Part shown: one piece after another, positions 44,839 through 53,406 of the stretch | Layout: each line of letters begins with the position of its first letter | Position numbering within the stretch: position 1 is the stretch's first letter | Position numbers and translations under genes: made by a program | Notes under the pieces: model-generated | Seen by the model: only the letters and a program-made list of their open reading frames with translations | The model's database searches: none | Told to the model about the DNA's origin: nothing | NCBI RefSeq assembly: GCF_900996225.1 | Contig: NZ_CAAJGL010000123.1 | Location: forward strand, 186,001-250,000 | Direction of reading: 5' to 3' | DNA: 64,000 nucleotides | From: Paraburkholderia sp. BCC1884 | GTDB taxonomy: Bacteria; Pseudomonadota; Gammaproteobacteria; Burkholderiales; Burkholderiaceae

Positions 44839-45861
44839 TTAGGCCTTGTCGATCGGAAGCGGTGCGTTGGCGGCAACCAGACGCTGCTCACGCATGTCGA
44901 GCCAGAAGTCGGCCGGAATGACTTCCTTGACGGCGGCCTGGTCTTCCACGATGCGCTCGGGACGGCTCGCACCCGGAATCACCGCCGCGACGGCCGGATT
45001 GGCGAGCACGAACTGCAGTGCGGCCGCCTTCACGCTGACGCTATGACGCGCGGCGATCGCCTTGATGCGCTCCACCTTCGCGAGGATCTCCGGCGACGCC
45101 TTCTGGTATTCGAAGTTCGGACCGCCGGCAAGTACGCCCGAGCTGTACGGGCCGCCCGCGACGATCTCGACCTTGCGCGCAGCCGCGGCCTGCATCAGAC
45201 GCTGCAATGCACGGTCGTGATCGAGCAGCGAATAACGGCCCGCCAGCAGGAAACCATCGGGCTGAGCTTCGGCCAGATCGAGCGCCAGTTCACAAGGTTC
45301 GACCTTGTTGACGCCGAGACCCCACGCCTTGATGACACCTTCTTCGCGCAGACGGGTCAGCGCGCGGAACGCGCCCTTGCGAGCGGTTTCGAACACGGAC
45401 AGCCATTCGTCGCCGTAGAAGTCCTGAGCGACGTCGTGCACCCAGACGATTTCCAGATGATCGGTTTTCAGCCGCTTGAGGCTGTCGTCGATCGAGCGGA
45501 GCGTGGCGTCCGCGGAGTAGTCATTGACGATCTTGTTCGGTCGGCCAAAAGCGAACACGCCGCCTTTCTCGCCGAGCTCGCGTGCGCTGACGTCTTCGAC
45601 TTCGTCGAGAATCACGCGGCCCACTTTCGTGCTCAGCACGTATTCATCGCGCTTGTACTGCGCCAGCGCTTCGCCAAGGCGGATTTCCGACAGGCCGGCG
45701 CCGTAAAAAGGCGCGGTGTCAAAGTAGCGCACACCTTGTTGCCAGGCGGCCTGGACCGTCGCCAGTGCTTCCTGGTCGGGGATGTTGCGGAACATGTTGC
45801 CCAGCGGCGCGGCGCCAAAACCCAGCTGAGTTCCAGCGGGCAATTTATCCTTGATGCTCAT
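44839..45861 (-). CDS. Aldo/keto reductase, copy 2
   Basis: 340 aa paralog of 26840-27853: GFGAAPLGNMFRNIPDQEAL, VRYFDTAPFYGAGLSEIRLG, STKVGR, WVHDVAQDFYGD, VIPGASRPERI. GGAG lies 8 nt before the ATG. It is divergent from a LysR gene with a 99-bp shared upstream region, so probably regulated by it. Likely reduces an aldehyde or sugar-lactol; the substrate is unknown. Confidence 0.93.
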   Translation of the reverse strand: MSIKDKLPAGTQLGFGAAPLGNMFRNIPDQEALATVQAAWQQGVRYFDTAPFYGAGLSEIRLGEALAQYKRDEYVLSTKVGRVILDEVEDVSARELGEKGGVFAFGRPNKIVNDYSADATLRSIDDSLKRLKTDHLEIVWVHDVAQDFYGDEWLSVFETARKGAFRALTRLREEGVIKAWGLGVNKVEPCELALDLAEAQPDGFLLAGRYSLLDHDRALQRLMQAAAARKVEIVAGGPYSSGVLAGGPNFEYQKASPEILAKVERIKAIAARHSVSVKAAALQFVLANPAVAAVIPGASRPERIVEDQAAVKEVIPADFWLDMREQRLVAANAPLPIDKA

Positions 45862-45960
45862 CTAGGTGCTCCAGAAATTGATTGAGTGGAGGCAGTCTAG
45901 AGTGGCAACTTAAGTCTGTCTAAGACATAATATGCAACATCTAAGTCCTAGGAGGTCTTA
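45862..45960. promoter_or_regulatory. LysR/aldo-keto reductase divergent control region
   Basis: 99 bp between divergent genes. It contains the palindrome ACTTAAGT (45908-45915), GTCTAAGAC (45918-45926), ATCTAAGTCC (45939-45948) and the SD AGGAGG (45950-45955) just before the LysR ATG. The AT-rich centre (ATAATAT) is likely part of a promoter. Repeated CTAAG/CTTAA strings suggest LysR binding sites; one overlaps the LysR SD area, consistent with autorepression. Confidence 0.55.
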
Positions 45961-46914
45961 ATGTTAGACATCCGCCAGTTGCACTATTTCGTGGCAGTCG
46001 CCGAAGACGAGCATGTCGGGCGCGCTGCCGAACGCCTGCATATCTCGCAGTCGCCGCTCAGCCGGCAAATCGCCCAGCTTGAAGAAAAGCTGGGTTTGAC
46101 GCTCTTCGAGCGCTCGCAGCAACGCATCCGCCTGACCACCGATGGACGGACCTTCCTTGAAGAAACGAAGGCCTTTCTGACGCACGCGAACCGGCTCGAG
46201 TCGCTGGCGGCCCGTCTGGGACGAGGCGACGAAGGCGGTCTTTGCATCGGCTACCTGGAAAACGCGATGCATTCGGGCGTGCTGCCCACTGCGCTGCGGG
46301 AGCTGCAAGTCGAGCGACCCGACGTCCATATCGCGCTGTACAACTATCACTCCGCTCAACAGCTCACCGGTCTGCGCCAGCGCAGCCTGGATATCGCACT
46401 GGTGTGCGAGCCACCCGCTGCCGACGACCCTGAACTCGCGTGCGCGCAAGTGCTCAACGACCCGATGCTGCTGGCCGTTCCCGAAGGGCATCCTTTTGCC
46501 AAGGCCAAGAATTTCACCGCCGACGATCTGGCGGCGCAAAAGTGGATCGGCGTCATGCATAAGGAAGGCGCATTGCGTCATGACAACTTCGTGGCCGCTT
46601 GCGCGAAGGCGGGCTTCACGCCCAACATCGCCCTGGAAGCGACGGAGCCTCTTGCGGCTTTGGGTCTCGTCGCAGCCGGGCTTGGGCTGACGATGGTCCA
46701 GCAGAGTCTTCGCCATCAGGCACCGGACGGTGTCGTGCTGCACGAGTTGTCATGGTTTAGCTACCGTAGCGCGCTGTGGGCGGTCTGGCATCGCATCAAT
46801 CTGCGGCCGCTGGTCGAACATTTCCGCCTGACACTGCTGGATTCGAGCGCGATGCTCGCTAGCGCGCCGGCGCTGTCCTCGAAAACCCCGGCATTGGCGG
46901 GGACCGGAAAGTAA
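45961..46914 (+). CDS. LysR-family regulator of the aldo/keto reductase cluster
   Basis: 317 aa. HTH at residues 2-60 (DIRQLHYFVAVAEDEHVGRA, SQSPLSRQIAQLEEKLGLTL) and a co-inducer domain similar to BenM/CatR-type regulators. AGGAGG 5 nt before the ATG. It is divergent from aldo/keto reductase copy 2, the usual layout for a LysR activator and its target. Confidence 0.93.
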   Translation: MLDIRQLHYFVAVAEDEHVGRAAERLHISQSPLSRQIAQLEEKLGLTLFERSQQRIRLTTDGRTFLEETKAFLTHANRLESLAARLGRGDEGGLCIGYLENAMHSGVLPTALRELQVERPDVHIALYNYHSAQQLTGLRQRSLDIALVCEPPAADDPELACAQVLNDPMLLAVPEGHPFAKAKNFTADDLAAQKWIGVMHKEGALRHDNFVAACAKAGFTPNIALEATEPLAALGLVAAGLGLTMVQQSLRHQAPDGVVLHELSWFSYRSALWAVWHRINLRPLVEHFRLTLLDSSAMLASAPALSSKTPALAGTGK

Positions 46915-47068
46915 GGCGAAGACATCGGCGCTTCGAATCGTCAACGCATCGCCGCCAGATTAAAAATTTTCTGAGGTCTGACCGGGTGAAATGAAAAATT
47001 TCCTCGGATTGCGAAAGAGGCGCAACACGGATTAAGTCAGTATGAGCGAGCAACGCAAGGAGGCTATC

Positions 47069-48175
47069 TTGTCGAAACCCGCTCTTTTTACGCCGATCAA
47101 GGTGGGCAGACTCGATCTGACCAATCGAATCGTCATCGCACCAATGTGCCAGTACTCGGCAAAAGATGGCTGCATGAACGACTGGCATCTCGTTCATCTG
47201 GGACATCTCGCCATCTCCGGCGCGGCGTTGCTGACCATCGAAGCGACCGCCGTGGTGCCCGAAGGCCGCATCACGTACGCGGATGTCGGACTCTACGACG
47301 ACGCGACGGAAGCCGCGATGCGCCGCACGCTCGAAGCGGTCCGCTACTGCTCCGACGTTCCCATCGCCATCCAGTTGAACCACGCGGGGCGCAAGGCATC
47401 GACCGAGGTGCCCTGGAAGAAAGCCCACCAGTTTCCGCCCGATTCCCCTCTAGGCTGGCAAACGGAGGCACCGTCGGCGGTACCCTACCAGGACAGCCAA
47501 CTGCCGCCGGTCGCGCTCGATCGTGACGGGCTGCTGCGTGTTCGCGAAGCTTTTGTCGCCGCCACGCGCCGCGCGCACAGGTTAGGCATCGACGCGATCC
47601 AATTGCACGTCGGCCACGGTTATCTGTTGCATCAGTTCATCTCCCCGTTGTCCAACCGACGCGAAGACGAATACGGCGGCTCGCTCGAAAACCGGATGCG
47701 CTATCCACTCGAAGTGTTCAGCGCGGTGCGCGAGGCATTTCCCGCGAACAAGACGGTCACGGTCCGGATCTCAGGGACCGATTGGGTCGACGGAGGCTGG
47801 GACCTGGAACAGACCATCGCCTTCTCGCAGGCAGTCGAGGCGCTGGGTTGCGACGCCATCCACGTGACCAGCGGCGGCTTGCATCCCGCGCAGCAGATTC
47901 CCGTGGGACCGAATTACCAGGTACCGCTCGCGCGCGCCGTCAAGGAGGCGGTCAGGATGCCCGTGGTGACCGTCGGGCTCATCACGGAATTCCAGCAGGC
48001 CGAGGCCATCATCAGCACCGGTGAAGCCGATCTCATCGCACTGGCCCGCACCATACTCTATGACCCGCGCTGGCCGTGGCACGCCGCCGCGGAACTCGGG
48101 GCAAGAATTCACGCGCCCAATCCCTATCTCCGCTCTCAACCTCGTCGCTTCAAGGAACTGTTCGAAAGCGAATAG
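47069..48175 (+). CDS. Old yellow enzyme-type NADH:flavin oxidoreductase
   Basis: 368 aa from a TTG at 47069, chosen because AAGGAGG lies 5 nt upstream and the family starts with KPALFTPIKVGRL. An ATG nine codons earlier (47042) has no SD. OYE features: NRIVIAPMCQYSAKDG (FMN-site Cys of the YqjM group), IQLNHAGRKAS, and the substrate-binding pair H..GH in IQLHVGHGYLLHQFISPLSN, plus SLENRMRYPLEV. It reduces activated C=C bonds with NAD(P)H. It follows the LysR gene by about 150 bases. Confidence 0.92.
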   Translation: MSKPALFTPIKVGRLDLTNRIVIAPMCQYSAKDGCMNDWHLVHLGHLAISGAALLTIEATAVVPEGRITYADVGLYDDATEAAMRRTLEAVRYCSDVPIAIQLNHAGRKASTEVPWKKAHQFPPDSPLGWQTEAPSAVPYQDSQLPPVALDRDGLLRVREAFVAATRRAHRLGIDAIQLHVGHGYLLHQFISPLSNRREDEYGGSLENRMRYPLEVFSAVREAFPANKTVTVRISGTDWVDGGWDLEQTIAFSQAVEALGCDAIHVTSGGLHPAQQIPVGPNYQVPLARAVKEAVRMPVVTVGLITEFQQAEAIISTGEADLIALARTILYDPRWPWHAAAELGARIHAPNPYLRSQPRRFKELFESE

Positions 48176-48221
48176 CGACGCAAGCGGACGTTACGCCTGC
48201 GGCGATACGGTGATCGATCGG

Positions 48222-49499
48222 TCATCGTGCCGCATGCGTTGCCTTCCTCAGCTTCGCGACTTCGGCCGCGTCGACCGCCGGCGCACCGTTGTTCCAACCG
48301 GCTCGGATGAAAGTCAACACATCGGCGATCTGCTGATCGTTTAGCACCGGTGCGTATTTCGGCATCGGGTAGGGCGCGGGCACGCCGCCAAGCACGATGT
48401 CCTCCGTACCATTCAGCGTCACGTTGATCAACGACAGCGGCGTCTTTTCCAGCACGTTAGGATTGTCGGCAAGCGGCGCGAGCATCGGTGCGAAACCACG
48501 TCCATCGACACCATGACAATGCATGCAGTAAGTCGTGTAGACGCGGCTACCCGCATTGTTGGCAGGACGGGCGAGCGACACCCTGGTCGCTTTCGGATCG
48601 TAGGAATAAGCGGGGCCGCCCGCGCCTCCCTGTGCCGGCAGTGACTTCAGATAACGCGCGATAGCGCCGACATCGGCGTCGGTCATCGACTGCGTGCTGT
48701 TGTTGATCACGCTCGTCATCGAACCGAAGGCCGACGCATGCTGGTTCGCCCCTGTCTTCAGGAATTGGCCAATATCCGCGTCCGACCAGCGCCCCAAGCC
48801 CGCGTTATGGTCTCCCGTCAGATTCGATGCAAACCAGTTGTCGACAGGACCGCCGGAGAGATACGCACGGCCGCTTTCATCGAGCGCCTTCTCCTGGAAG
48901 GCAACGCCGCGCGGCGTATGACACGAGCCGCAATGTCCGAGGCCCTGGATGAGATACGCGCCGCGATTCCATGCGACGTCGTGCTCCGGCTTGTTCTGGT
49001 AAGCGCCTTTGTCGAGAAACACCATGTTCCAGAACTTCAGCGGCCAGCGCATGTTGAGAGGCCATTTGATGTCCGATTCCCGGTTCGGCTGCTTCACAGA
49101 CGCGACGCCTTTCATGAAGTACGCGTAGAGCGCCCGCATGTCGTCGTCGTTCACCTTTGCGTACGACGGATACGGCATCGCGGGGTACAGGTTACGACCG
49201 TCTCTCGCGACACCTTCGCGCATCGCACGCCTGAAGTCTTCCTCGCTGTAGCGACCGATGCCCACGTCCGGATCAGGCGTGATATTCGTCGAGTAGATCG
49301 CGCCCATCGGCGTAATCATCTTCAGGCCGCCCGTGAATGGCTTGCCGGGCGCCACGGTATGGCATGCGGCGCAGTCCCCGGCTTTCGCGAGGTATTCGCC
49401 CCGCTTGATGAGGTCGGTGTCGGCGGCATCGGCATGGACCGACACCAGAGACGGCGCGAGCACGCACCCGATCGCGAATGCCTTCAATACGCTTGTCAT
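48222..49499 (-). CDS. Triheme cytochrome c (dehydrogenase electron-acceptor subunit)
   Basis: 425 aa with signal peptide (AFAIGCVLAPSLVSVHADA). Three CxxCH heme sites: CAACH, CGSCH and CMHCH. It is like the cytochrome subunits of membrane alcohol/aldehyde dehydrogenases. AAGGA lies about 9 nt before the ATG. It is 13 bases downstream of the molybdopterin subunit gene and should pass its electrons to quinone or oxidase. Confidence 0.93.
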   Translation of the reverse strand: MTSVLKAFAIGCVLAPSLVSVHADAADTDLIKRGEYLAKAGDCAACHTVAPGKPFTGGLKMITPMGAIYSTNITPDPDVGIGRYSEEDFRRAMREGVARDGRNLYPAMPYPSYAKVNDDDMRALYAYFMKGVASVKQPNRESDIKWPLNMRWPLKFWNMVFLDKGAYQNKPEHDVAWNRGAYLIQGLGHCGSCHTPRGVAFQEKALDESGRAYLSGGPVDNWFASNLTGDHNAGLGRWSDADIGQFLKTGANQHASAFGSMTSVINNSTQSMTDADVGAIARYLKSLPAQGGAGGPAYSYDPKATRVSLARPANNAGSRVYTTYCMHCHGVDGRGFAPMLAPLADNPNVLEKTPLSLINVTLNGTEDIVLGGVPAPYPMPKYAPVLNDQQIADVLTFIRAGWNNGAPAVDAAEVAKLRKATHAAR

Positions 49500-49512
49500 G
49501 GTCGGCCGTCCT

Positions 49513-51759
49513 TTACGCAGTCTGCAACTGGCTGCCTACGGGTAAGCGCCGTAGCCGCTTGCCCGTCGCTGCATAGATCGCGTTGGCGAGCGCAGGCATC
49601 GCCGCGGCCGTGCCGGGCTCGCCGATTCCGCCCGGCGCTTCGCCGCTCTTCACGATATGCACGTCGATCTCAGGCGTTTCGTTGATGCGCAGAATGCGAT
49701 AGTCGGTGAAGTTGTTCTGCTGCACTCGCCCACGTTCGATCGTGATTTCGCTGTAGAGCGCCGCAGTGATTGCGAAGATCACACCGCCCTGAATCTGCGC
49801 TTCCACCGTGTTCGGATTGACGACCATCCCGCAATCGACGGCGCACACCACGCGATTCACTCTGACCTCGCCCTGCTCCACCGTCACATCGGCGACCATC
49901 GAAAAGAAACTGCCAAACGCGTGCATCACCGACACGCCGCGCCCTTGCCCTTTACCTACCGCACGACCCCAACCCGCCGCCTGCGCCGCAACGTTCAGAA
50001 CATTCAGTGCGCGCGGTGACTTGCCGAGCAGATCCTGCCGGTATTTCACCGGGTCGACTTTGGCTTGCGCCGCGAGTTCGTCGATAAAACTTTCGACAAC
50101 GAACGTGCCGCGGGTTGGACCCACGCCCCGCCAGAATGCGGTGGGAATATCGTGGGGCTCCTGACGCACGTAGTCGATCAACTGATTCGGCAATTCATAG
50201 GGAAGGCTGGCGGATACTTCGACCGCATCGGGATCCACGCCATTCTTGACGAACGCAGGGGCAAACCTCGCGATGATCGACGACCCGACGATGCGATGCT
50301 GCCACGCGACCGGTCGGCCATTCGCGTCCAGCCCCGCCGAGATTTTGTCGTAGTAGTAAGGACGGTACATGTCGTGCTGGATGTCTTCCTCGCGCGTCCA
50401 GGTCACTTTCACCGGCACGTTCAGCTGCTTGCCGACCTTCAATGCCTGCGTGATCGCATCGACTTCCAGCCGCCGTCCAAAGCCGCCGCCGAGCAGATGG
50501 TTATGCACCACTATTTTGTCGGCGGGCAGGCCCGTCACTTTGACGCCGGCATCGACGGCACGCGTGGGCACCTGGGTGCCGACCCAGATATCGCAGCCGT
50601 CCGCACGGACGTGCACCGTGCAGTTGATCGGCTCCATCGTCGCATGTGCGAGAAACGGTTGCTGGTAGACGGCATCCATGCGCGTCTTTGCGTGGGAGAA
50701 CGCAGCGTCCACATCGCCGTCCTTACGCGCAACGGCACCGTCGCGCAGCGACGCGTTGGCCAGATCGTCGACGATCGTTTGCGTCGAAACCGCAGCGCCG
50801 GCGCCCTCGTTCCATACGATCTTCAACGCCGCCGCCCCGCGTTTCGCGGCCCACGTGTGATCGCCAATCACGGCGACACCATTGTCGATTTTCACGATCT
50901 GACGCACGCCCGCAATCGTCCTCGCGGCCGAGTCGTCGACGCTCGCCAGCGTACCGCCGAACACCGGACAATTGACGATCGCCGCGTACACCATGTCGGG
51001 CAAACGGACATCGAGCCCGAACATTGCGGTGCCATCCACTTTCTCCGGCGAATCGAGACGCTTTGCCGTCGTGCCGATCAGCTTGAAGTTCTTCGGATCC
51101 TTCAACGGTACGTTCTGCGGTACGGGCAACTTCGCCGCGGCATCGACCAGTTGACCGTAGGCAATGCTGCGTTTCGTGTCGGTGTGAACCACCTGTCCAT
51201 TTTCCGCGTGGCACGTCGAAGGTTCGACTTGCCACTGCTGTGCGGCCGCATTGACGAGCAGCGCGCGTGTCGTGGCACCCGCACGGCGCATCGGCTCCCA
51301 GGCGTAGCGGATCGACGTCGAGCCGCCCGTTAGCTGGCCACCTAGCAACGGGTCCGTGAAGAGCTTTTCATTGGGCGGAGCATGATCGACCGTCACGCTG
51401 TCGAGCGGCACTTCCAGCTCCTCGGCGATCAACATCGGAATCGATGTGTACACGCCCTGTCCCATTTCAACCTTCGGGATGATCAGCGTGACTTTGCCGG
51501 CCTTATCGATCTGAACGAATGCATTCGGGGAGAACACGCCCTCTTGCGGCGTCTCCACACCGTCGCCGCCGATCACCGTCTTGCGCAAATCGTCATTGCC
51601 GCCCTGACTACGCGCCTGCATGCTGAAACCGACCAGCAGACCACCGCCCGATAGTGCGACGACACTTGCGCCGAACTTCAGAAATGCGCGGCGAGTGAAA
51701 GGTGGGGTCTCGTATTCGTGCTTTTTCCCGTTCTGCGCGTCGAGCAGTCCTTGCGACAT
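49513..51759 (-). CDS. Exported xanthine dehydrogenase-family molybdopterin subunit (IorB-like)
   Basis: 748 aa. A Tat signal (TRRAFLKFGASVVALSGG) lies about residues 22-45. The molybdopterin-cytosine-dinucleotide fold follows: KVEMGQGVYTSIPMLIAEEL, LLGGGFGRRLEVD, VESFIDELAAQAKVDPVKY and IGEPGTAAAMPALANAI. The ATG at 51759 has GGGAGG upstream and begins one base after the stop of the 2Fe-2S subunit gene. Oxidises an aldehyde or N-heterocycle in the periplasm; the substrate is unknown. Confidence 0.93.
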   Translation of the reverse strand: MSQGLLDAQNGKKHEYETPPFTRRAFLKFGASVVALSGGGLLVGFSMQARSQGGNDDLRKTVIGGDGVETPQEGVFSPNAFVQIDKAGKVTLIIPKVEMGQGVYTSIPMLIAEELEVPLDSVTVDHAPPNEKLFTDPLLGGQLTGGSTSIRYAWEPMRRAGATTRALLVNAAAQQWQVEPSTCHAENGQVVHTDTKRSIAYGQLVDAAAKLPVPQNVPLKDPKNFKLIGTTAKRLDSPEKVDGTAMFGLDVRLPDMVYAAIVNCPVFGGTLASVDDSAARTIAGVRQIVKIDNGVAVIGDHTWAAKRGAAALKIVWNEGAGAAVSTQTIVDDLANASLRDGAVARKDGDVDAAFSHAKTRMDAVYQQPFLAHATMEPINCTVHVRADGCDIWVGTQVPTRAVDAGVKVTGLPADKIVVHNHLLGGGFGRRLEVDAITQALKVGKQLNVPVKVTWTREEDIQHDMYRPYYYDKISAGLDANGRPVAWQHRIVGSSIIARFAPAFVKNGVDPDAVEVSASLPYELPNQLIDYVRQEPHDIPTAFWRGVGPTRGTFVVESFIDELAAQAKVDPVKYRQDLLGKSPRALNVLNVAAQAAGWGRAVGKGQGRGVSVMHAFGSFFSMVADVTVEQGEVRVNRVVCAVDCGMVVNPNTVEAQIQGGVIFAITAALYSEITIERGRVQQNNFTDYRILRINETPEIDVHIVKSGEAPGGIGEPGTAAAMPALANAIYAATGKRLRRLPVGSQLQTA

Positions 51760-51760
51760 G

Positions 51761-52216
51761 TCACGCCCCTCCCGCCGCCTGCCTGATCGCCGCGCGAATG
51801 CGGTTGTACGTGCCACAGCGGCAGATGTTTCCCGACATCGCGGTATCGATGTCGGCATCGCTCGGTTTCGGATTCTGGGTCAGTAGCGACGCCGCCTGCA
51901 TCACCTGGCCGGACTGACAGTAGCCGCACTGGACCACGTCGATTGCGCGCCACGCCGCCTGAACGCGCTTGCCGACCGGCGTGTCGCCGACGGCCTCGAT
52001 CGTCGTGATAGCCCGGTCACCGACCGCGGCGACCGGCAGCACGCACGAACGCACGGCAACACCGTCCAGATGCACCGTGCAAGCGCCGCACTGGGCGATG
52101 CCGCAGCCGAATTTCGTGCCGGTGAGCCCGACGATGTCGCGCAACACCCAAAGCACGGGCATGTCCGGCGGCGCATCAACGGGATGAGGCTGGCCGTTGA
52201 TATTGAGCTCGATCAT
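51761..52216 (-). CDS. 2Fe-2S subunit of the molybdo-hydroxylase (IorA-like)
   Basis: 151 aa. N-terminal plant-type ferredoxin cluster (GCGIAQCGACTVHLDG) and C-terminal 2Fe-2S domain (QCGYCQSGQVMQAA, GNICRCGTYNRIRAA). There is no signal; such subunits are exported bound to the Tat-carrying large subunit. First gene of a three-gene operon with the molybdopterin and cytochrome subunits. GGAG 8 nt upstream. Confidence 0.95.
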   Translation of the reverse strand: MIELNINGQPHPVDAPPDMPVLWVLRDIVGLTGTKFGCGIAQCGACTVHLDGVAVRSCVLPVAAVGDRAITTIEAVGDTPVGKRVQAAWRAIDVVQCGYCQSGQVMQAASLLTQNPKPSDADIDTAMSGNICRCGTYNRIRAAIRQAAGGA

Positions 52217-52242
52217 TGCAGTTCTCCGACCTCGTTATTGGT

Positions 52243-52267
52243 CGGGTCGGGGCTAAACCCCGACCCG
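52243..52267. repeat. Stem-loop between the PfpI-like and IorA-like genes
   Basis: CGGGTCGGGG (52243-52252), loop CTAAA, CCCCGACCCG (52258-52267): a perfect 10-bp stem. No T run follows on the minus strand. It may partly terminate or stabilise mRNA between the two genes. Confidence 0.55.
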
Positions 52268-52278
52268 GGTTCAGCCAT

Positions 52279-53064
52279 TCACTCGTTCAGGGCTTTGAGC
52301 AAGGCGTCGGCGAGGCCATGATCGGAACGGGGATTCTGGCCCGTGATGAGCTCGCGATCGCGTGTGACGTGGGGTTCGAAAGCCTGGGTATTGCTCGTGA
52401 GAATGCCTCCGGCGGCCTGCAGCGCATCGCCCACGTAAAATTTCATCTTGCCTTTCAGCAACTGGTCTTCGGCGATCTTTTCTTCCTGGTCGGAGAAGAT
52501 CGTCATTTTGTAGCCGGCATACTGCCAGCCGCCTCCGACCGCCTTGGCGGCGGCCATGTCGTCCTTTTCCAGGGCGGCGCGAAACTCTGTCATTTCCGGC
52601 ACCGCTGCGATCAACGTAATGGGGCCGTGACACAGCAACGCAGTCGGCTTGGCCTTGCCGTGGAAGTGACGCAGGATCACGGCAGTATCGGGATCCTGGG
52701 ATATGTCGATGATCGGCGCGTGGCCTCCAGGAACGAATACGGCAGCGTACTCATCCAGACCTCCGTCGATCACGGAGCGCAATGTGCGCGGCTTGGTCAT
52801 CGCCGGATAGGCGTTGAAAAAGTCGAGCGCGGCCTGGAAGGCCTTAGTGCTGTTGTTGAAATGCGCAGCGCTGCGAGAAACTTCGTCGATGATCGGCTTT
52901 CCGCCCGTAGGGGTAGCGAGCACGATTTCGTATCCGCCCTCCACGAGCGCCATCGCCGGTACGACCAGCTCGTTCAGGTAGGTTCCAATCGAAGCAACCT
53001 GCCCGCCTCGCAGTTCGAGTTTGTCCGCATTCGATCCTACGATCAATACCGTTCCCTTACTCAT
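52279..53064 (-). CDS. DJ-1/PfpI-type glutamine amidotransferase-fold protein
   Basis: 261 aa. The class I amidotransferase-like fold shows LNELVVPAMALVEGGYEIVL, AVFVPGGHAPI and the nucleophile elbow ALLCHGPITLI (Cys). This is the Hsp31-like branch linked to glyoxal or stress handling. The start at 53064 follows GGAGG; the frame extends upstream without an SD. Confidence 0.9.
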   Translation of the reverse strand: MSKGTVLIVGSNADKLELRGGQVASIGTYLNELVVPAMALVEGGYEIVLATPTGGKPIIDEVSRSAAHFNNSTKAFQAALDFFNAYPAMTKPRTLRSVIDGGLDEYAAVFVPGGHAPIIDISQDPDTAVILRHFHGKAKPTALLCHGPITLIAAVPEMTEFRAALEKDDMAAAKAVGGGWQYAGYKMTIFSDQEEKIAEDQLLKGKMKFYVGDALQAAGGILTSNTQAFEPHVTRDRELITGQNPRSDHGLADALLKALNE

Positions 53065-53147
53065 ATAGCCTCCGTTGGCCTGATTTAAAGCGCCGTCACC
53101 CGTGAGTGCGTCTCGTGATCCGACACGCCACAAAAAATAGCTTTGCC

Positions 53148-53363
53148 CTACTGCAGTCGTGCGCTAGAAGTCCTGCCTGGCGCGTAGGCAATGGCACCAC
53201 CCGCGCCCTCGATCCCGGCCACCACTTCATCGAGCTTCTCTTTACGGCGAGCCGCGACGGCAACCTTCGCGCCATTACTCGCGAGCAGGCGGGCCACTTG
53301 GGCGTCAATGCCGGTGCTGCCACCCGTAATCAGTACGACTTTCCCTTCAATACCCGCGCTCAT
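53148..53363 (-). pseudogene. SDR N-terminal remnant
   Basis: 71 aa: GKVVLITGGSTGIDAQVARL and VAVAARRKEKLDEVV match the start of an SDR, but the frame stops after the second strand and the last Gly of the dinucleotide motif is Asp. No catalytic domain follows. Confidence 0.75.
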
Positions 53364-53406
53364 GGCGATACCTATTCGGCAGTGGTTAGTTCAACCCGGA
53401 ATTCCG

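Noticed and set aside
50065..51333. 422-codon plus-strand frame opposite the molybdopterin subunit
   Set aside because: Antisense shadow; the minus-strand enzyme motifs are decisive.
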